Of a DNA stretch of 64,000 nucleotides, positions 11,307 through 19,457 are shown in pieces. The DNA comes from Mesorhizobium loti (GTDB taxonomy: Bacteria > Pseudomonadota > Alphaproteobacteria > Rhizobiales > Rhizobiaceae): positions 35,210 through 99,209 of the forward strand of contig NZ_LPWA01000110.1 of assembly GCF_001510895.1 (NCBI RefSeq), written 5' to 3'. The translations under genes were made by a program, and so were the position numbers. Below the pieces are notes generated by a model. It did not search any database and was not told the DNA's origin. It saw nothing but the letters and a program-made list of their open reading frames with translations. How positions within the stretch are numbered: position 1 is the stretch's first letter; every line of letters begins with the position of its first letter.

Positions 11307-12289
11307 CTATCTATCGGCTATCGGCCGGCGCTGCTGGAACTGGCCGGCGGCGCGGAAACGCCAGAGGTAGCTGGGCAGGATCGTGGCGATCGCCTGCGGC
11401 TGGATGCCGAGGCCGGTGATCGTCCTGTTCGCCTTGGCGGCGGCTTCCGAGACGACATTGTGTTCGCGCAGTTGCAGGACCTGGTCCTTTGTCAAAAGCG
11501 GGCTGGGCAGGAGCTGAAGGATCGAGGCCTGGATGTTGGCCACCCACCACGGCACCGGCACCAGCAGCCGCCTGCGGTCGATGACGGCCAGCATCTCTTC
11601 CATGCATTCCTTGAAGGTCAGCACCTGCGGGCCGCCGAGCTCATAGACCTGGCCACCCCCGACCTTGCCGTCGACCGAGCGCGCGATCGCCTCGGCGACG
11701 TCGCCGACATAGACCGGCTGGAATTTCGTCTGCCCGCCGCCGATCAGCGGCAGCACCGGCGAATAGCGCGCCATGTTGGCGAAGCGGTTGAAGAAAGCGT
11801 CCTCCGGCCCGAAATTGATCGACGGCCGGAAGATCACGGCATCGGGGATCGTCTCGAGCACCGCTTTCTCGCCGAGCGCCTTGGTGCGGGCGTAGCCCGA
11901 CTTCGAGTTCAGGTCGCGCCGAGCGCCGAGACATGGGTGAGGCCGGCGCCGACCGCGCGCGCGGCCTCGGCGACGGCGCGGGAGCCGAACTCGTGCACGG
12001 AGCCGAATTTCTGCCGGCCGGTTTCATGCAGGATGGCGACCAGGTTGACGACATGGTCGGCACCCTGCACGGCGCGATCGACCGACCAGCGCACGCGCAC
12101 ATTGGCCTGCACCGGCTGGATCTGGCCGACATTGCCGAGCGGCTGCACATGCCCGGCAAGGTCGGGCCGCCGGCAGGCGACCCGGATGCGATAGCCGCGC
12201 TTGGCCAGCGCGCGCACGACATGGCGGCCGACAAAGCCGGACCCGCCGAAGACGACGACGAGCTTGGGGGTCTGCAGGATTTCAGTCAT
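11307..12289 (-). pseudogene. NAD(P)-binding epimerase/NDUFA9-like protein, frameshifted
   Basis: An atypical short-chain reductase of the complex I NDUFA9 / NAD-dependent epimerase type. The N-terminal half (start ATG 12289) has VVVFGGSGFVGRHVVRALAKRGY and the HVVNLVAILHE segment, then breaks after HVSALGA. The second half resumes in another frame with GYARTKALGEKAV, FRPSINFGPEDAFFNRFA and a YELGGPQVLTF segment, ending at 11307. Restoring one base near 11915 (GGCGCGACCTG to GGCGCCGACCTG) rejoins them as SALGADLNSKSGYART, and the total length then fits a complete ~327-residue protein. A sequencing error is more likely than decay. Confidence 0.85.
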
Positions 12290-12392
12290 GGCTGGCTCCG
12301 GCGCGCTAGGCTTGGCTAGAGGCGTTCATAGTCGGTTTCGCGCCAAAGGCAAAGGGCAGGCGGGGCCGATCACGACCTTGTTTCGATCCGGC

Positions 12393-12845
12393 TTAGAACG
12401 CCTTGCCGATGCGCGCGTCGACCGAATGGCGGTTGCCGCCGCGGATGACGAAGAAGGCGAGGATGGCCGCCCAAAGCAGGGACTTTTCCGCACCCGAAAA
12501 GCCCTGGCCCATGGTGGCCCAGTGGAACCATACGGTGACCAGAAGCACGATCAGGCCGGCAAAGGCGGCCGGACGGGTGAGAAGGCCGATGGCGATGAGA
12601 ATGCCGCCGAAGAATTCGGTGCAGGCAAGCAGCGGCGACCAGAAGGCGCCGGGATAGAAGCCCAGTCCTTCGACCATTTCCGTGGCGCCGAACGGATTGA
12701 CGATCTTCTGCGAGCCGTGAATGGCGAGAAAGACACCGGTAACGGCGCGCAGCAGGGTTTCAGCTGAATTGTTCAGCGTGGCGTAGAGGCCGCCAAGAGC
12801 CGGGACGATAAGGCGGTTTCTGGAGGTGTCGGTGCTGGCCAGCAT
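12393..12845 (-). CDS. DoxX family membrane protein
   Basis: A 150-residue integral membrane protein with four hydrophobic segments. The LLRAVTGVFLAIHGSQKI start of helix 1 and the later FFGGILIAIGLLTRPAAF fit the DoxX/DoxD-like family. Start ATG 12845 has AAGGAG upstream; a longer frame to 12941 runs through the promoter region. Family members are linked to redox or thiol stress, but no specific activity is established here. Confidence 0.85.
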   Translation of the reverse strand: MLASTDTSRNRLIVPALGGLYATLNNSAETLLRAVTGVFLAIHGSQKIVNPFGATEMVEGLGFYPGAFWSPLLACTEFFGGILIAIGLLTRPAAFAGLIVLLVTVWFHWATMGQGFSGAEKSLLWAAILAFFVIRGGNRHSVDARIGKAF

Positions 12846-12964
12846 GCGGTCTCCTTTGCTGATGATTGAGGCGGACGCCAGATCTATGAGCTCGGCGGCG
12901 CCCGCATCGTCAAATAGAGTAAACTTGACAAAATTACGCATGTTTTATTGTCGTGGGCAAAGAA

Positions 12965-13224
12965 AACAGAAAACCCCGCCGAAGCGGGGTTTCCGGGCAG
13001 CGCGCGCGCCGAAACACGGACCAACGAGGCGGCCTGACCTGAGACGGTATCAAGGCGGCGTGAGCAAGCACGCCCGCCCCGGCCCTGACGCCCGGCGCGG
13101 CGCCGCCAACCGCAAGCCGCTACCCAAGCCACCCTCTGCGGCTTGCGATGTGGGGTGCCGGCGATGGGTCGCCGCAGGGCGGTCGTGTGAAGAAAACGCG
13201 ACCTGCTGTTGTGGGCCGTCTCGA
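12965..13224 (-). ncRNA. GC-rich structured segment ending in a strong terminator (3'UTR or candidate small RNA)
   Basis: No convincing protein. On the minus strand the segment ends in a stem CCCCGCTTCGGCGGGG followed by TTTTCTGTTTT (about 12965-12992), a good intrinsic terminator. Upstream lie a perfect 10-bp stem CGCAAGCCGC/GCGGCTTGCG (13109-13146) and a GGCGTG/CACGCC stem near 13055-13075. It may be the long 3'UTR of the Ldh-family gene or an independent RNA. No known RNA family (SRP, 6S, tmRNA, RNase P) was recognised. Confidence 0.35.
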
Positions 13225-14223
13225 TCAGGCCGAATAGCGTTCGGCAAATTCGGAAATGCGCTGGACGACCGCCTTCGGAACGTCGAAGCCGCGCGCCGTC
13301 GCCTTTTCCGCGGCTTCCGCACGGGCGCGGCCGGGAATATGCACGCCGTAGCGCCGCCGCAGCCGGTCGAGCTGGGCCTTCATGCGCCGTTCGAAATCCG
13401 GATCGAGCAGCTTGGGCTCCACGGCGAGCACGAAGAGCCCGGTTCCGGGACTGTCCGGCCCGCCGGAGAACCATGGCGCGTCGATCGACCAGTTGGCGCC
13501 GGAAATGCCGGCAGCCAGCACCTCGACCATAAGTGCGATGTTGGCGCCGCGCTGGCCGCCGAAGGCGAGCATCGCGCCCTTCATCGCCGCCGCCGGATCG
13601 GTGGTCGGATTGCCGCTGGCGTCCAGCGCCCAGCCCTCGGGGATCTTCTTGCCGTCTTCGGCCGCCTTGCGGATGTTGACGAAGGCGGTGGCGCTCGACG
13701 ACTGGTCGATGATGAGTGGCGGGCCGTCGGCGGCCGGCGCGGCAAAGGACATCGGATTGGTGCAGTAGACCGGCTTGACCGAACCGGAGCCCGCAAGCAC
13801 CGCCGGCCCGTTGGTGGCGGCGAAGGACACCAGGCCCTGTCCGGCCAGCCGCCCGGTGAAATAGCCGAGCGCGCCGCAGGTATAGGCGTTCTTCTGCGAG
13901 AAGATGGCGACGCCGAACAGCTTGCCGCTGGCGAGATCATCGATCGTGCGGTCGAAGCCGGTATGGGCAAGCCCGCCGCGTGCGTCGGAGAGATAGACGG
14001 CCAGCGCCGGCCTGGTGACGACCGGATCGGCATTGCCGTCGATTCGTCCGTCCTGGATCGCCTCCAGATAGTCGATGAAATGCGACAGGCCGACCGCCGA
14101 CAGACCTTCCGCCTCCGCCGCGATGATCGAGGCGACCAGCGACTGTGTCGCCTCCTCGTTGGCGCCGGCGCCGAGCGCCGCCATCCGGCATAGCCCTGTT
14201 GCCTGGTCGAGAGTGAGTTGCAT
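13225..14223 (-). CDS. Ldh family (malate/L-sulfolactate/ketimine) NAD(P)H oxidoreductase
   Basis: A 332-residue member of the YlbC/malate-L-lactate dehydrogenase family, which has a non-Rossmann NADPH fold. The order is MQLTLDQATGLCRMA, the SHFIDYLEAI region holding the conserved SHG-like histidine (here LSHF), FSQKNAYTCGALGYF, YCTNPMSFAAP, LIIDQSSSATA, and a GGQRGANIALMVEVLA stretch. In bacteria such enzymes include Δ1-piperideine/Δ1-pyrroline-2-carboxylate reductases. The adjoining polar amino acid transporter and guanidino enzymes make an imino/keto acid substrate more likely than malate, but this is inference. Confidence 0.85.
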   Translation of the reverse strand: MQLTLDQATGLCRMAALGAGANEEATQSLVASIIAAEAEGLSAVGLSHFIDYLEAIQDGRIDGNADPVVTRPALAVYLSDARGGLAHTGFDRTIDDLASGKLFGVAIFSQKNAYTCGALGYFTGRLAGQGLVSFAATNGPAVLAGSGSVKPVYCTNPMSFAAPAADGPPLIIDQSSSATAFVNIRKAAEDGKKIPEGWALDASGNPTTDPAAAMKGAMLAFGGQRGANIALMVEVLAAGISGANWSIDAPWFSGGPDSPGTGLFVLAVEPKLLDPDFERRMKAQLDRLRRRYGVHIPGRARAEAAEKATARGFDVPKAVVQRISEFAERYSA

Positions 14224-14254
14224 TGGAATTGCCCTGCAGCGAGTAGCGAATAGG

Positions 14255-14294
14255 GAATAGCGAGTAGGGGAAATAAACGAACTACTCGCTATTC
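14255..14294. repeat. 13-bp inverted repeat hairpin
   Basis: GAATAGCGAGTAG (14255-14267) and CTACTCGCTATTC (14282-14294) are perfect reverse complements around a 14-base loop. Further related GAGTAGCGAATAG words lie just outside on both sides. It sits between the Ldh-family gene start and the end of the permease gene, both on the minus strand. It is probably a repeat-derived hairpin; no T-run marks it as a terminator. Confidence 0.6.
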
Positions 14295-14308
14295 GCTACT
14301 CCTATTCG

Positions 14309-15118
14309 CTAGCCAATCTTGACCGGAATCCGCGCCTCGATCCTGCTGAATATGAGCACCAGGATGCCGGTGATCGTCATGTAGATCAGCGCCAGGAGCA
14401 GCAAGGGTTCGTAGGTGAGATAGGTGTCCTGCCGCACCTTGGAGGAGACGGCGAAGATGTCGATGACGCTGATCGTCGCCACCAGCGGTGTCGACTTCAG
14501 CTGCAGCACGGTTTCGCCGGTCAGCGTCGGCAGCGCCCGGTAGAAGGCCTGCGGCAGCCAGATGCGGCGGAAGATCTTGAAGCGGCTCATGCCGAAGGCG
14601 CGGGCCGCCTCGAGCTGCCCTTTCGGCACGCCGGCGAAAGCGCCGCGCATCACCTCGCCCTCATAGCCGGCGAAGGACAGGGTCAGCGCCAGCACGGCAT
14701 AGGGCCAGGCCTGTCTGAGATATGTCCACATCCAGGACTCGCGGATCCATGGATATTGCGGGAATAGCGAACCCAGTCCGTAATAGAGCAGCCAGAGCTG
14801 CAACAAGAGCGGCGTGCCCCGGATGATGGTGCAGAAGACCTTTGCCGGCACGGCGAACCAGAATGGTCCGCCCGCCTGCGCCAGGCCGAGCGGTACGGCC
14901 AGCAGGAAGCCCAGCGCGCAGGTGACGACGAGGATCCACAGTGCCCGCCAGATGCCGAGCAGCCCCATTTCCCAATATTGCGGCAGCCAGTCCCAGCGCA
15001 TGAAGAAGGCGGCGCAGAAAACCAATGCCAGCGCGATGAGGATCAGCACGATGCGGTGCGGCTTGAGCCAGAGCGAGGCACGCGCCGCGACGTTGATTAC
15101 GGCCGCCTCTCCAGCCAT
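14309..15118 (-). CDS. polar amino acid ABC transporter permease (HisM/OccM-like)
   Basis: A 269-residue inner-membrane permease with five or more hydrophobic helices. It carries the EAA loop of the His/Glu/Gln/Arg permease family, EAARAFGMSRFKIFRRIWLPQA, through which it contacts the ATPase. Start ATG 15118 overlaps the stop of the upstream permease gene. The N-terminus is longer than minimal HisM proteins. It is the last gene of the transporter operon before the Ldh-family enzyme. Confidence 0.92.
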   Translation of the reverse strand: MAGEAAVINVAARASLWLKPHRIVLILIALALVFCAAFFMRWDWLPQYWEMGLLGIWRALWILVVTCALGFLLAVPLGLAQAGGPFWFAVPAKVFCTIIRGTPLLLQLWLLYYGLGSLFPQYPWIRESWMWTYLRQAWPYAVLALTLSFAGYEGEVMRGAFAGVPKGQLEAARAFGMSRFKIFRRIWLPQAFYRALPTLTGETVLQLKSTPLVATISVIDIFAVSSKVRQDTYLTYEPLLLLALIYMTITGILVLIFSRIEARIPVKIG

Positions 15119-15864
15119 CAGCGCGCCTCCTTGACGGAAGGCATGCCGCGCCGCGACCAGGTCTCGACCCGGCCGATGATCAGGTTGGAGAAGAGTGTCA
15201 GCGCTAGATAAAGCATACCGGCAGCGACAAAGAACAGCAGATAGGCCTTGGTGACACCTGCCGCCTGCCGCGTCGCAAGCGTCAGTTCGAAGAAGCCGAC
15301 GACGGCAAGCAGCGCGGTATCTTTGGTGGCGATCAGCCAGAGATTGGCGAGGCCGGGGATGGCGAAAGGCAGCATCGCCGGCAGCGTTATGCGCCGCAGC
15401 ATCAGGCCCGGCGACATGCCGTAGGCGCGGGCGGCCTCGATCTGGCCTTGCGGGATGGACAGGATGGCGCCGCGGATGACTTCGGTCGAATAGGCGCCCT
15501 GGACGACGCCGAGCACGAAGATGCCGGCCGCCAGCCCGCTGATGTCGACGCGCTGGTAGCCCATCGCCGTCAGCACCTGATTGATGAGATCGGTGCCGGC
15601 GTAATAGAGCAAAAGGATGAGCACCAGTTCCGGCACCGCGCGCACCACCGTGGTGTAGACGGCTAAAAGGTCGCGCGCCACCGGCCCGCCATAGAGCTTG
15701 CCCCAGGCGCCGCCGGTGCCGATCACCAGCCCGAGGCAGGTGGCGCCGACGGCGATCTCGATCGAATGCAGCAATCCGACCAGCAAGGTGCCGCCCCAGC
15801 CGGGCGGCACGGGCGACAGGAGTTCGATGATGCCGGCCGCCGAGGCCGGAAGAAAGACGTCGAT
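15118..15864 (-). CDS. polar amino acid ABC transporter permease (HisQ/OccQ-like)
   Basis: A ~248-residue permease with a GWGGTLLVGLLHSIEIAVGAT first helix and the EAA loop EAARAYGMSPGLMLRRITLPAM. It forms the second half of a HisQM-type pore. GTG 15864 (VIDVFLPASAAG) is taken as start because it leaves a family-sized N-terminus; a TTG at 15936 is possible. Its TGA overlaps the ATG of the next permease. Confidence 0.88.
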   Translation of the reverse strand: MDVFLPASAAGIIELLSPVPPGWGGTLLVGLLHSIEIAVGATCLGLVIGTGGAWGKLYGGPVARDLLAVYTTVVRAVPELVLILLLYYAGTDLINQVLTAMGYQRVDISGLAAGIFVLGVVQGAYSTEVIRGAILSIPQGQIEAARAYGMSPGLMLRRITLPAMLPFAIPGLANLWLIATKDTALLAVVGFFELTLATRQAAGVTKAYLLFFVAAGMLYLALTLFSNLIIGRVETWSRRGMPSVKEAR

Positions 15865-15984
15865 CACTTCGCCCCCGGATTGCTGGCAACCGCTGACGGC
15901 AGTGTTCAGCGGTAGGCTGCGTGACAGATTGGGCAAGGGGCAGGGCGCCGGGCGCCATGCCCCTAATTCATGAGCGAAAAGTCG

Positions 15985-16764
15985 TCAGCCGCCGTAAATG
16001 TCGAAGTCGAAATACTTCTTCGTGATCTCGTTATACTTGCCACTGGCGCGGATCGCCTTGATGCCGGCATTGACCGTTTCCTTGAGCGCGGTGTCTTCCT
16101 TGCGCACGCCGGCGCCGATGCCCGGCCCGAGCACCTCGTCGTCCGGCGCGACCATGCCCTTCAGGTCGCAGCAGGCCTTGCCCTGGTCGCTCTTGAGGTA
16201 TTCGACAAGTGCGATGGAATCGGCCTCCACCGCATCGATGCGGCCGGCGGCTAAATCCTGGTTGGCCTCATCCTGAGTCTGGTATTCCTTGATTTCCTGC
16301 GCGCCGGTGAAGTGCTTCTTGGCGTACACCGCGTGTGTGGTCGACACCTGGACACCGAGAACCTTGCCCTTGAGGTCATCCGGCGTCGCGCCGAACTTCT
16401 GGCCCTTCGGCCCGATGATCGCCGGCAGCGTGTTGTAATACTTGTCCGAGAAGTCGATCGTCTTCTTGCGTTCGTCGGTGATCGACATCGAGGAGACGAT
16501 GAGGTCGATCTTCTTGGTGGTCAGCGCCGGAATGATGCCGTCCCAGGCAACGGGCGTGATGACGCAGTCGAGCTTCTCCTCGGCGCAGACGGCGTCGATG
16601 AAGTCGATTTCCCAGCCGACCCACTTGCCCGTCGCGTCGGGCGAGGTGAACGGCGGATAAGGCTCGGCGGCGACACCGATCTTGACCTGATCCGCCTTGG
16701 CCACGCCCATCGCGGCGACGCCGAAGAGCAGCGCCGCGGCGAATGTCTTGAGAACAGTCTTCAT
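15985..16764 (-). CDS. polar amino acid ABC transporter substrate-binding protein
   Basis: A 259-residue periplasmic binding protein. It has a signal peptide (MKTVLKTFAAALLFGVAAMGVAKA, cleavage after AKA) and the family-3 solute-binding pattern: VAAEPYPPFTSPDATGKWVGWEIDFIDAV, then SSMSITDERKKTIDFSDKYY, which lines the alpha-amino acid site. It resembles the Lys/Arg/ornithine/octopine binding proteins. With DDAH-like and AruI-like genes next door, arginine or a related guanidino compound is a reasonable ligand, though this is inferred. Confidence 0.92.
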   Translation of the reverse strand: MKTVLKTFAAALLFGVAAMGVAKADQVKIGVAAEPYPPFTSPDATGKWVGWEIDFIDAVCAEEKLDCVITPVAWDGIIPALTTKKIDLIVSSMSITDERKKTIDFSDKYYNTLPAIIGPKGQKFGATPDDLKGKVLGVQVSTTHAVYAKKHFTGAQEIKEYQTQDEANQDLAAGRIDAVEADSIALVEYLKSDQGKACCDLKGMVAPDDEVLGPGIGAGVRKEDTALKETVNAGIKAIRASGKYNEITKKYFDFDIYGG

Positions 16765-16820
16765 GTCAGGACTCCCAGTTTGTTGTTGTTCCCGGTTTTT
16801 CGCTCCGCTTGACGCCGGCC

Positions 16821-17639
16821 CTAGCCGACGTTGCGGAGGAATTGCTTGAGCCTTTCGGATTTGGGCGCGCCGAACAGCTGTTCCGGCGGTCCTTCTTCCT
16901 CGACCAGCCCGTTGTAGAGGTAGACGACATGCGTCGCGACCTCGCGGGCAAACTTCATTTCATGCGTCACCAGCACCATGGTGCGCCCCTCGCGCGCCAG
17001 GTCGCCGATCACTTTCAGCACCTCGCCGACCAGCTCCGGGTCGAGCGCCGAGGTCGGCTCGTCGAACAGCATGACGCGCGGATTGATCGCCAGCGCGCGG
17101 GCGATCGCAGCGCGCTGCTGCTGGCCGCCCGAGAGGAACGCCGGATAGACGTCGCGCTTTTCCGCCAGCCCGACGCGGGCAAGCAGCTTCTCGGCCTGGG
17201 TGATCGCCTCGTCGCGCTTGACGCCAAGCACATGCACCGGAACCTCGATGACGTTCTCGATCAGCGTCATGTGGCTCCACAGGTTGAAGTTCTGGAACAC
17301 CATGCCGAGCCGGGAGCGGATGCGCTCGATCTGCTTGCGGTCGGCGGGCACCGTATGGCCGTGGCTGTCGGCCTTCAGCTTGATCTCCTCGCCATTGACG
17401 CGAATGACGCCGCTGGTCGGATTTTCCAGGCAATTGATGCAGCGCAGCAGCGTCGACTTGCCCGAGCCCGAGCCGCCGATGATGGCGATCACCTCGCCGT
17501 CGCGCGCCGACAGCGAAACGCCCTTCAGCACATGCAGCTGGCCGAATTTCTTGTGCAGGTTCTCGACATGGATGGCTTCGGCGGCGCCGCTTTGCGCCTT
17601 GCCGGATGATGGGACGTCGGCAACTCCCGCCACGCTCAC
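16821..17639 (-). CDS. polar amino acid ABC transporter ATP-binding protein (HisP/OccP-like)
   Basis: A 272-residue ABC ATPase. Walker A is GGSGSGKST, the Q-loop VFQNFNLWSHMT, the signature LSGGQQQR, Walker B VMLFDEPTSALDP, and the switch His sits in LVTHEMKFA. The PTSALDPELVGEV and HMTLIENVIE motifs are typical of polar amino acid importers. Start is GTG 17639 with GAGGT upstream. As first gene of the minus-strand operon, it faces the DDAH gene across a shared promoter region. Confidence 0.94.
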   Translation of the reverse strand: MSVAGVADVPSSGKAQSGAAEAIHVENLHKKFGQLHVLKGVSLSARDGEVIAIIGGSGSGKSTLLRCINCLENPTSGVIRVNGEEIKLKADSHGHTVPADRKQIERIRSRLGMVFQNFNLWSHMTLIENVIEVPVHVLGVKRDEAITQAEKLLARVGLAEKRDVYPAFLSGGQQQRAAIARALAINPRVMLFDEPTSALDPELVGEVLKVIGDLAREGRTMVLVTHEMKFAREVATHVVYLYNGLVEEEGPPEQLFGAPKSERLKQFLRNVG

Positions 17640-17769
17640 CGGGTGACCTCAACATGGTCAAAGTCGGTTCGTCGAACGTCCATCCGGCTAATCAACATAC
17701 GCTGTACTGCCTGCTCCAGACTTCAGCATGGACCCGACAGCGCGAGCCCGTCAATCCCGCCCATTACGG

Positions 17770-17800
17770 CACTTGCGGCCTTGTTGTGCAAGTGTATAAA
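17770..17800 (+). promoter_or_regulatory. candidate promoter with overlapping inverted repeat
   Basis: TTGCGG (17773-17778) and TATAAA (17795-17800), spaced 16 bases, lie ahead of the DDAH-like gene. The inverted repeat CACTTG/CAAGTG (17770-17794) spans the -35 region and spacer, where a repressor could bind. Assigned by eye only. Confidence 0.4.
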
Positions 17801-17849
17801 TAGCCTTTCATGAAATTTTCTCAATTTTTTTCAGCATAAAAGGGCATTG

Positions 17850-18722
17850 ATGAGCGCTTTCGGATCACAGTCCATGGCGGCGCCGCTGCGGCGCGTGCTG
17901 ATGCGGTCGGCGGCCAACGCTATGCGCGACGCCATCAGAGCTGCCTGGCACTATGGCCCGGGGTTCAACCCGGCCAAAGCTGCCTCGCAGCACGCGGTCC
18001 TTGCTCAACTGGTGGCGGCTTCCGGCGCCGAAATCGAATGGATCGAGGACAAGGCCGACGGCCTTTCGGATTCGGTGTTCACGCACGACCCATCGCTGAT
18101 GACCGACCGCGGCGCGCTGATCCTGTCCATGGGCAAGCCATTGCGCGCCAGTGAGCCGTCGCTACATGAGGAAACCTACAGAAGACTGGGCATTCCGATC
18201 CTCGGCCGCGTCGAGGCTCCCGGCCAGGTCGAAGGCGGTGATTGTGTATGGGTGGATGCCCGCACGCTGGCGATCGGGCGCGGCGTCCGCTCCAACCAGG
18301 AAGGCATCCAGCAGGTTTCCAACCTGCTGACGCCGCTGGGCATTTCCGTCTACGGCTTCGACCTGCCGCTGTGGCAGGGCGAAGAGGCGTGCCTGCATCT
18401 GATGTCGGTGATCAGCCCGCTGGCCGACGACCTCGCACTGGTCTATTCACCGCTTTTGCCGGCCCCGTTCTATCAGATGCTGAAGGCGCGGGGCATCCGG
18501 CTGGTCGAAGGCGACGCCGAAGAATTCGCCGCTTCCAACGGCCTCAGCCTGAACGTGCTGCCAACCAGCCCGTTCAAGGTTATTGCCGTTGCGGGCTTTC
18601 CCAAGACCAAAGCCGCGATGGAAGCCGCCGGCTGCGCGGTCGAAATCTTCGAGGCGGATGCGCTCTGCATCGCCTGCGAAGGCGGGCCGACATGCCTGAC
18701 GCGGCCGATCCTGCGCCAATGA
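17850..18722 (+). CDS. dimethylarginine dimethylaminohydrolase (DDAH) family protein
   Basis: A 290-residue guanidino-modifying enzyme. It shows the substrate-loop SVFTHDPSLMTDRGALIL, the EGGDCVWVDARTLAIG turn, the catalytic His in ACLHLMSVISPL, and a C-terminal nucleophile in GGPTCLTRP (Cys about 282). These mark the DDAH/amidinotransferase superfamily. The likely reaction is hydrolysis of a methylated arginine, arginine or related guanidino compound, releasing an amine or citrulline-type product. ATG 17850 is used; its TGA overlaps the TetR-gene ATG, so the two are translationally coupled. Confidence 0.85.
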   Translation: MSAFGSQSMAAPLRRVLMRSAANAMRDAIRAAWHYGPGFNPAKAASQHAVLAQLVAASGAEIEWIEDKADGLSDSVFTHDPSLMTDRGALILSMGKPLRASEPSLHEETYRRLGIPILGRVEAPGQVEGGDCVWVDARTLAIGRGVRSNQEGIQQVSNLLTPLGISVYGFDLPLWQGEEACLHLMSVISPLADDLALVYSPLLPAPFYQMLKARGIRLVEGDAEEFAASNGLSLNVLPTSPFKVIAVAGFPKTKAAMEAAGCAVEIFEADALCIACEGGPTCLTRPILRQ

Positions 18723-19342
18723 ATGCGCGCCGCAAGTTCCGTCGCGAGGGCGAGGAGCGGCGGCGACAGGATCTGATCGAGGCGACCTTGGACTGCGTGG
18801 CGGAATATGGCCTGCAGGGCGCCACCTTGCGCACCATCGCACTGCGCGCCGGCGTCACCGCCGGGCTGATCCGGCACTATTTCCCCGGCAAGGAGGAATT
18901 GCTGCAGGAAGCCTATTCAGCCCTGGTTGGCCGCATGACCGAGCAGGCGAAGGCAGCATTGGTCACTGAAGATACCTCGCCGCGCCAACGCCTTGCGGCT
19001 TTCGTCACAGCCAACCTCAACGCGCCGATCATCGACGCGCGGGTGTTCTCGCTCTGGGCAACCTTCCTCGGCCGCGCCAGCGCCGATGCGACGCTCGCCC
19101 GTGCCCACCGCGAAGGCTACCTTGGCTTTCGCAACGAGGTGGAAGCGGTCGTGGCCGAAGTGCTCGCAGCGGAACGGCGCAAGCCGGATGCAAGCCAGCT
19201 GCGCCACCATGCCATCGCGATCAATGCGATCATCGACGGGCTCTGGATCGAAGGCTGCCTGGCCGGCGAGATGTTCTCGCCCGGCGAATTGGCAGCGATT
19301 GGCATCAAGCTGTCGAGGCCGAACTCGGCCTGGCGCCGCTAG
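18719..19342 (+). CDS. TetR/BetI-type transcriptional regulator
   Basis: A 207-residue repressor with an N-terminal TetR helix-turn-helix (RRRQDLIEATLDCVAEYG, LRTIALRAGVTAGLIRHYFP, GKEELLQEAY) and a BetI-like ligand domain. ATG 18719 overlaps the stop of the DDAH gene (ATGA). The operon position suggests control of the guanidino-compound genes on both sides. Candidate operators are the inverted repeats at 17770 and 19406. The stop TAG is the first triplet of the palindromic repeat that follows. Confidence 0.9.
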   Translation: MNARRKFRREGEERRRQDLIEATLDCVAEYGLQGATLRTIALRAGVTAGLIRHYFPGKEELLQEAYSALVGRMTEQAKAALVTEDTSPRQRLAAFVTANLNAPIIDARVFSLWATFLGRASADATLARAHREGYLGFRNEVEAVVAEVLAAERRKPDASQLRHHAIAINAIIDGLWIEGCLAGEMFSPGELAAIGIKLSRPNSAWRR

Positions 19343-19343
19343 A

Positions 19344-19387
19344 GCAATTCCAGGAAAAGTGAGAACGGTTTCCGTCCGGAATTGCGT
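19344..19387. repeat. palindromic element, single copy (GCAATTCC...GGAATTGC)
   Basis: Same family as the 11137 triplet, with a slightly shorter middle (GTGAGAACGGTTTCC). It begins at the TAG stop of the TetR gene: the sequence reads CGC-TAG-AGCAATTCC. Confidence 0.88.
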
Positions 19388-19405
19388 AAGAAACATAGAG
19401 ATAGG

Positions 19406-19438
19406 GCGGATCACTGTTTCCAATAAACAGTGATCCGC
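19406..19438. promoter_or_regulatory. perfect 14-bp inverted repeat upstream of the decarboxylase gene
   Basis: GCGGATCACTGTTT (19406-19419) and AAACAGTGATCCGC (19425-19438) around a CCAAT loop, ending 19 bases before the ATG at 19458 and just before the AAGGGGA ribosome site. There is no T-run. It could be an operator, perhaps for the TetR protein, or a leader hairpin affecting translation. Confidence 0.6.
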
Positions 19439-19457
19439 TCTCAAGGGGAGAAAACCA

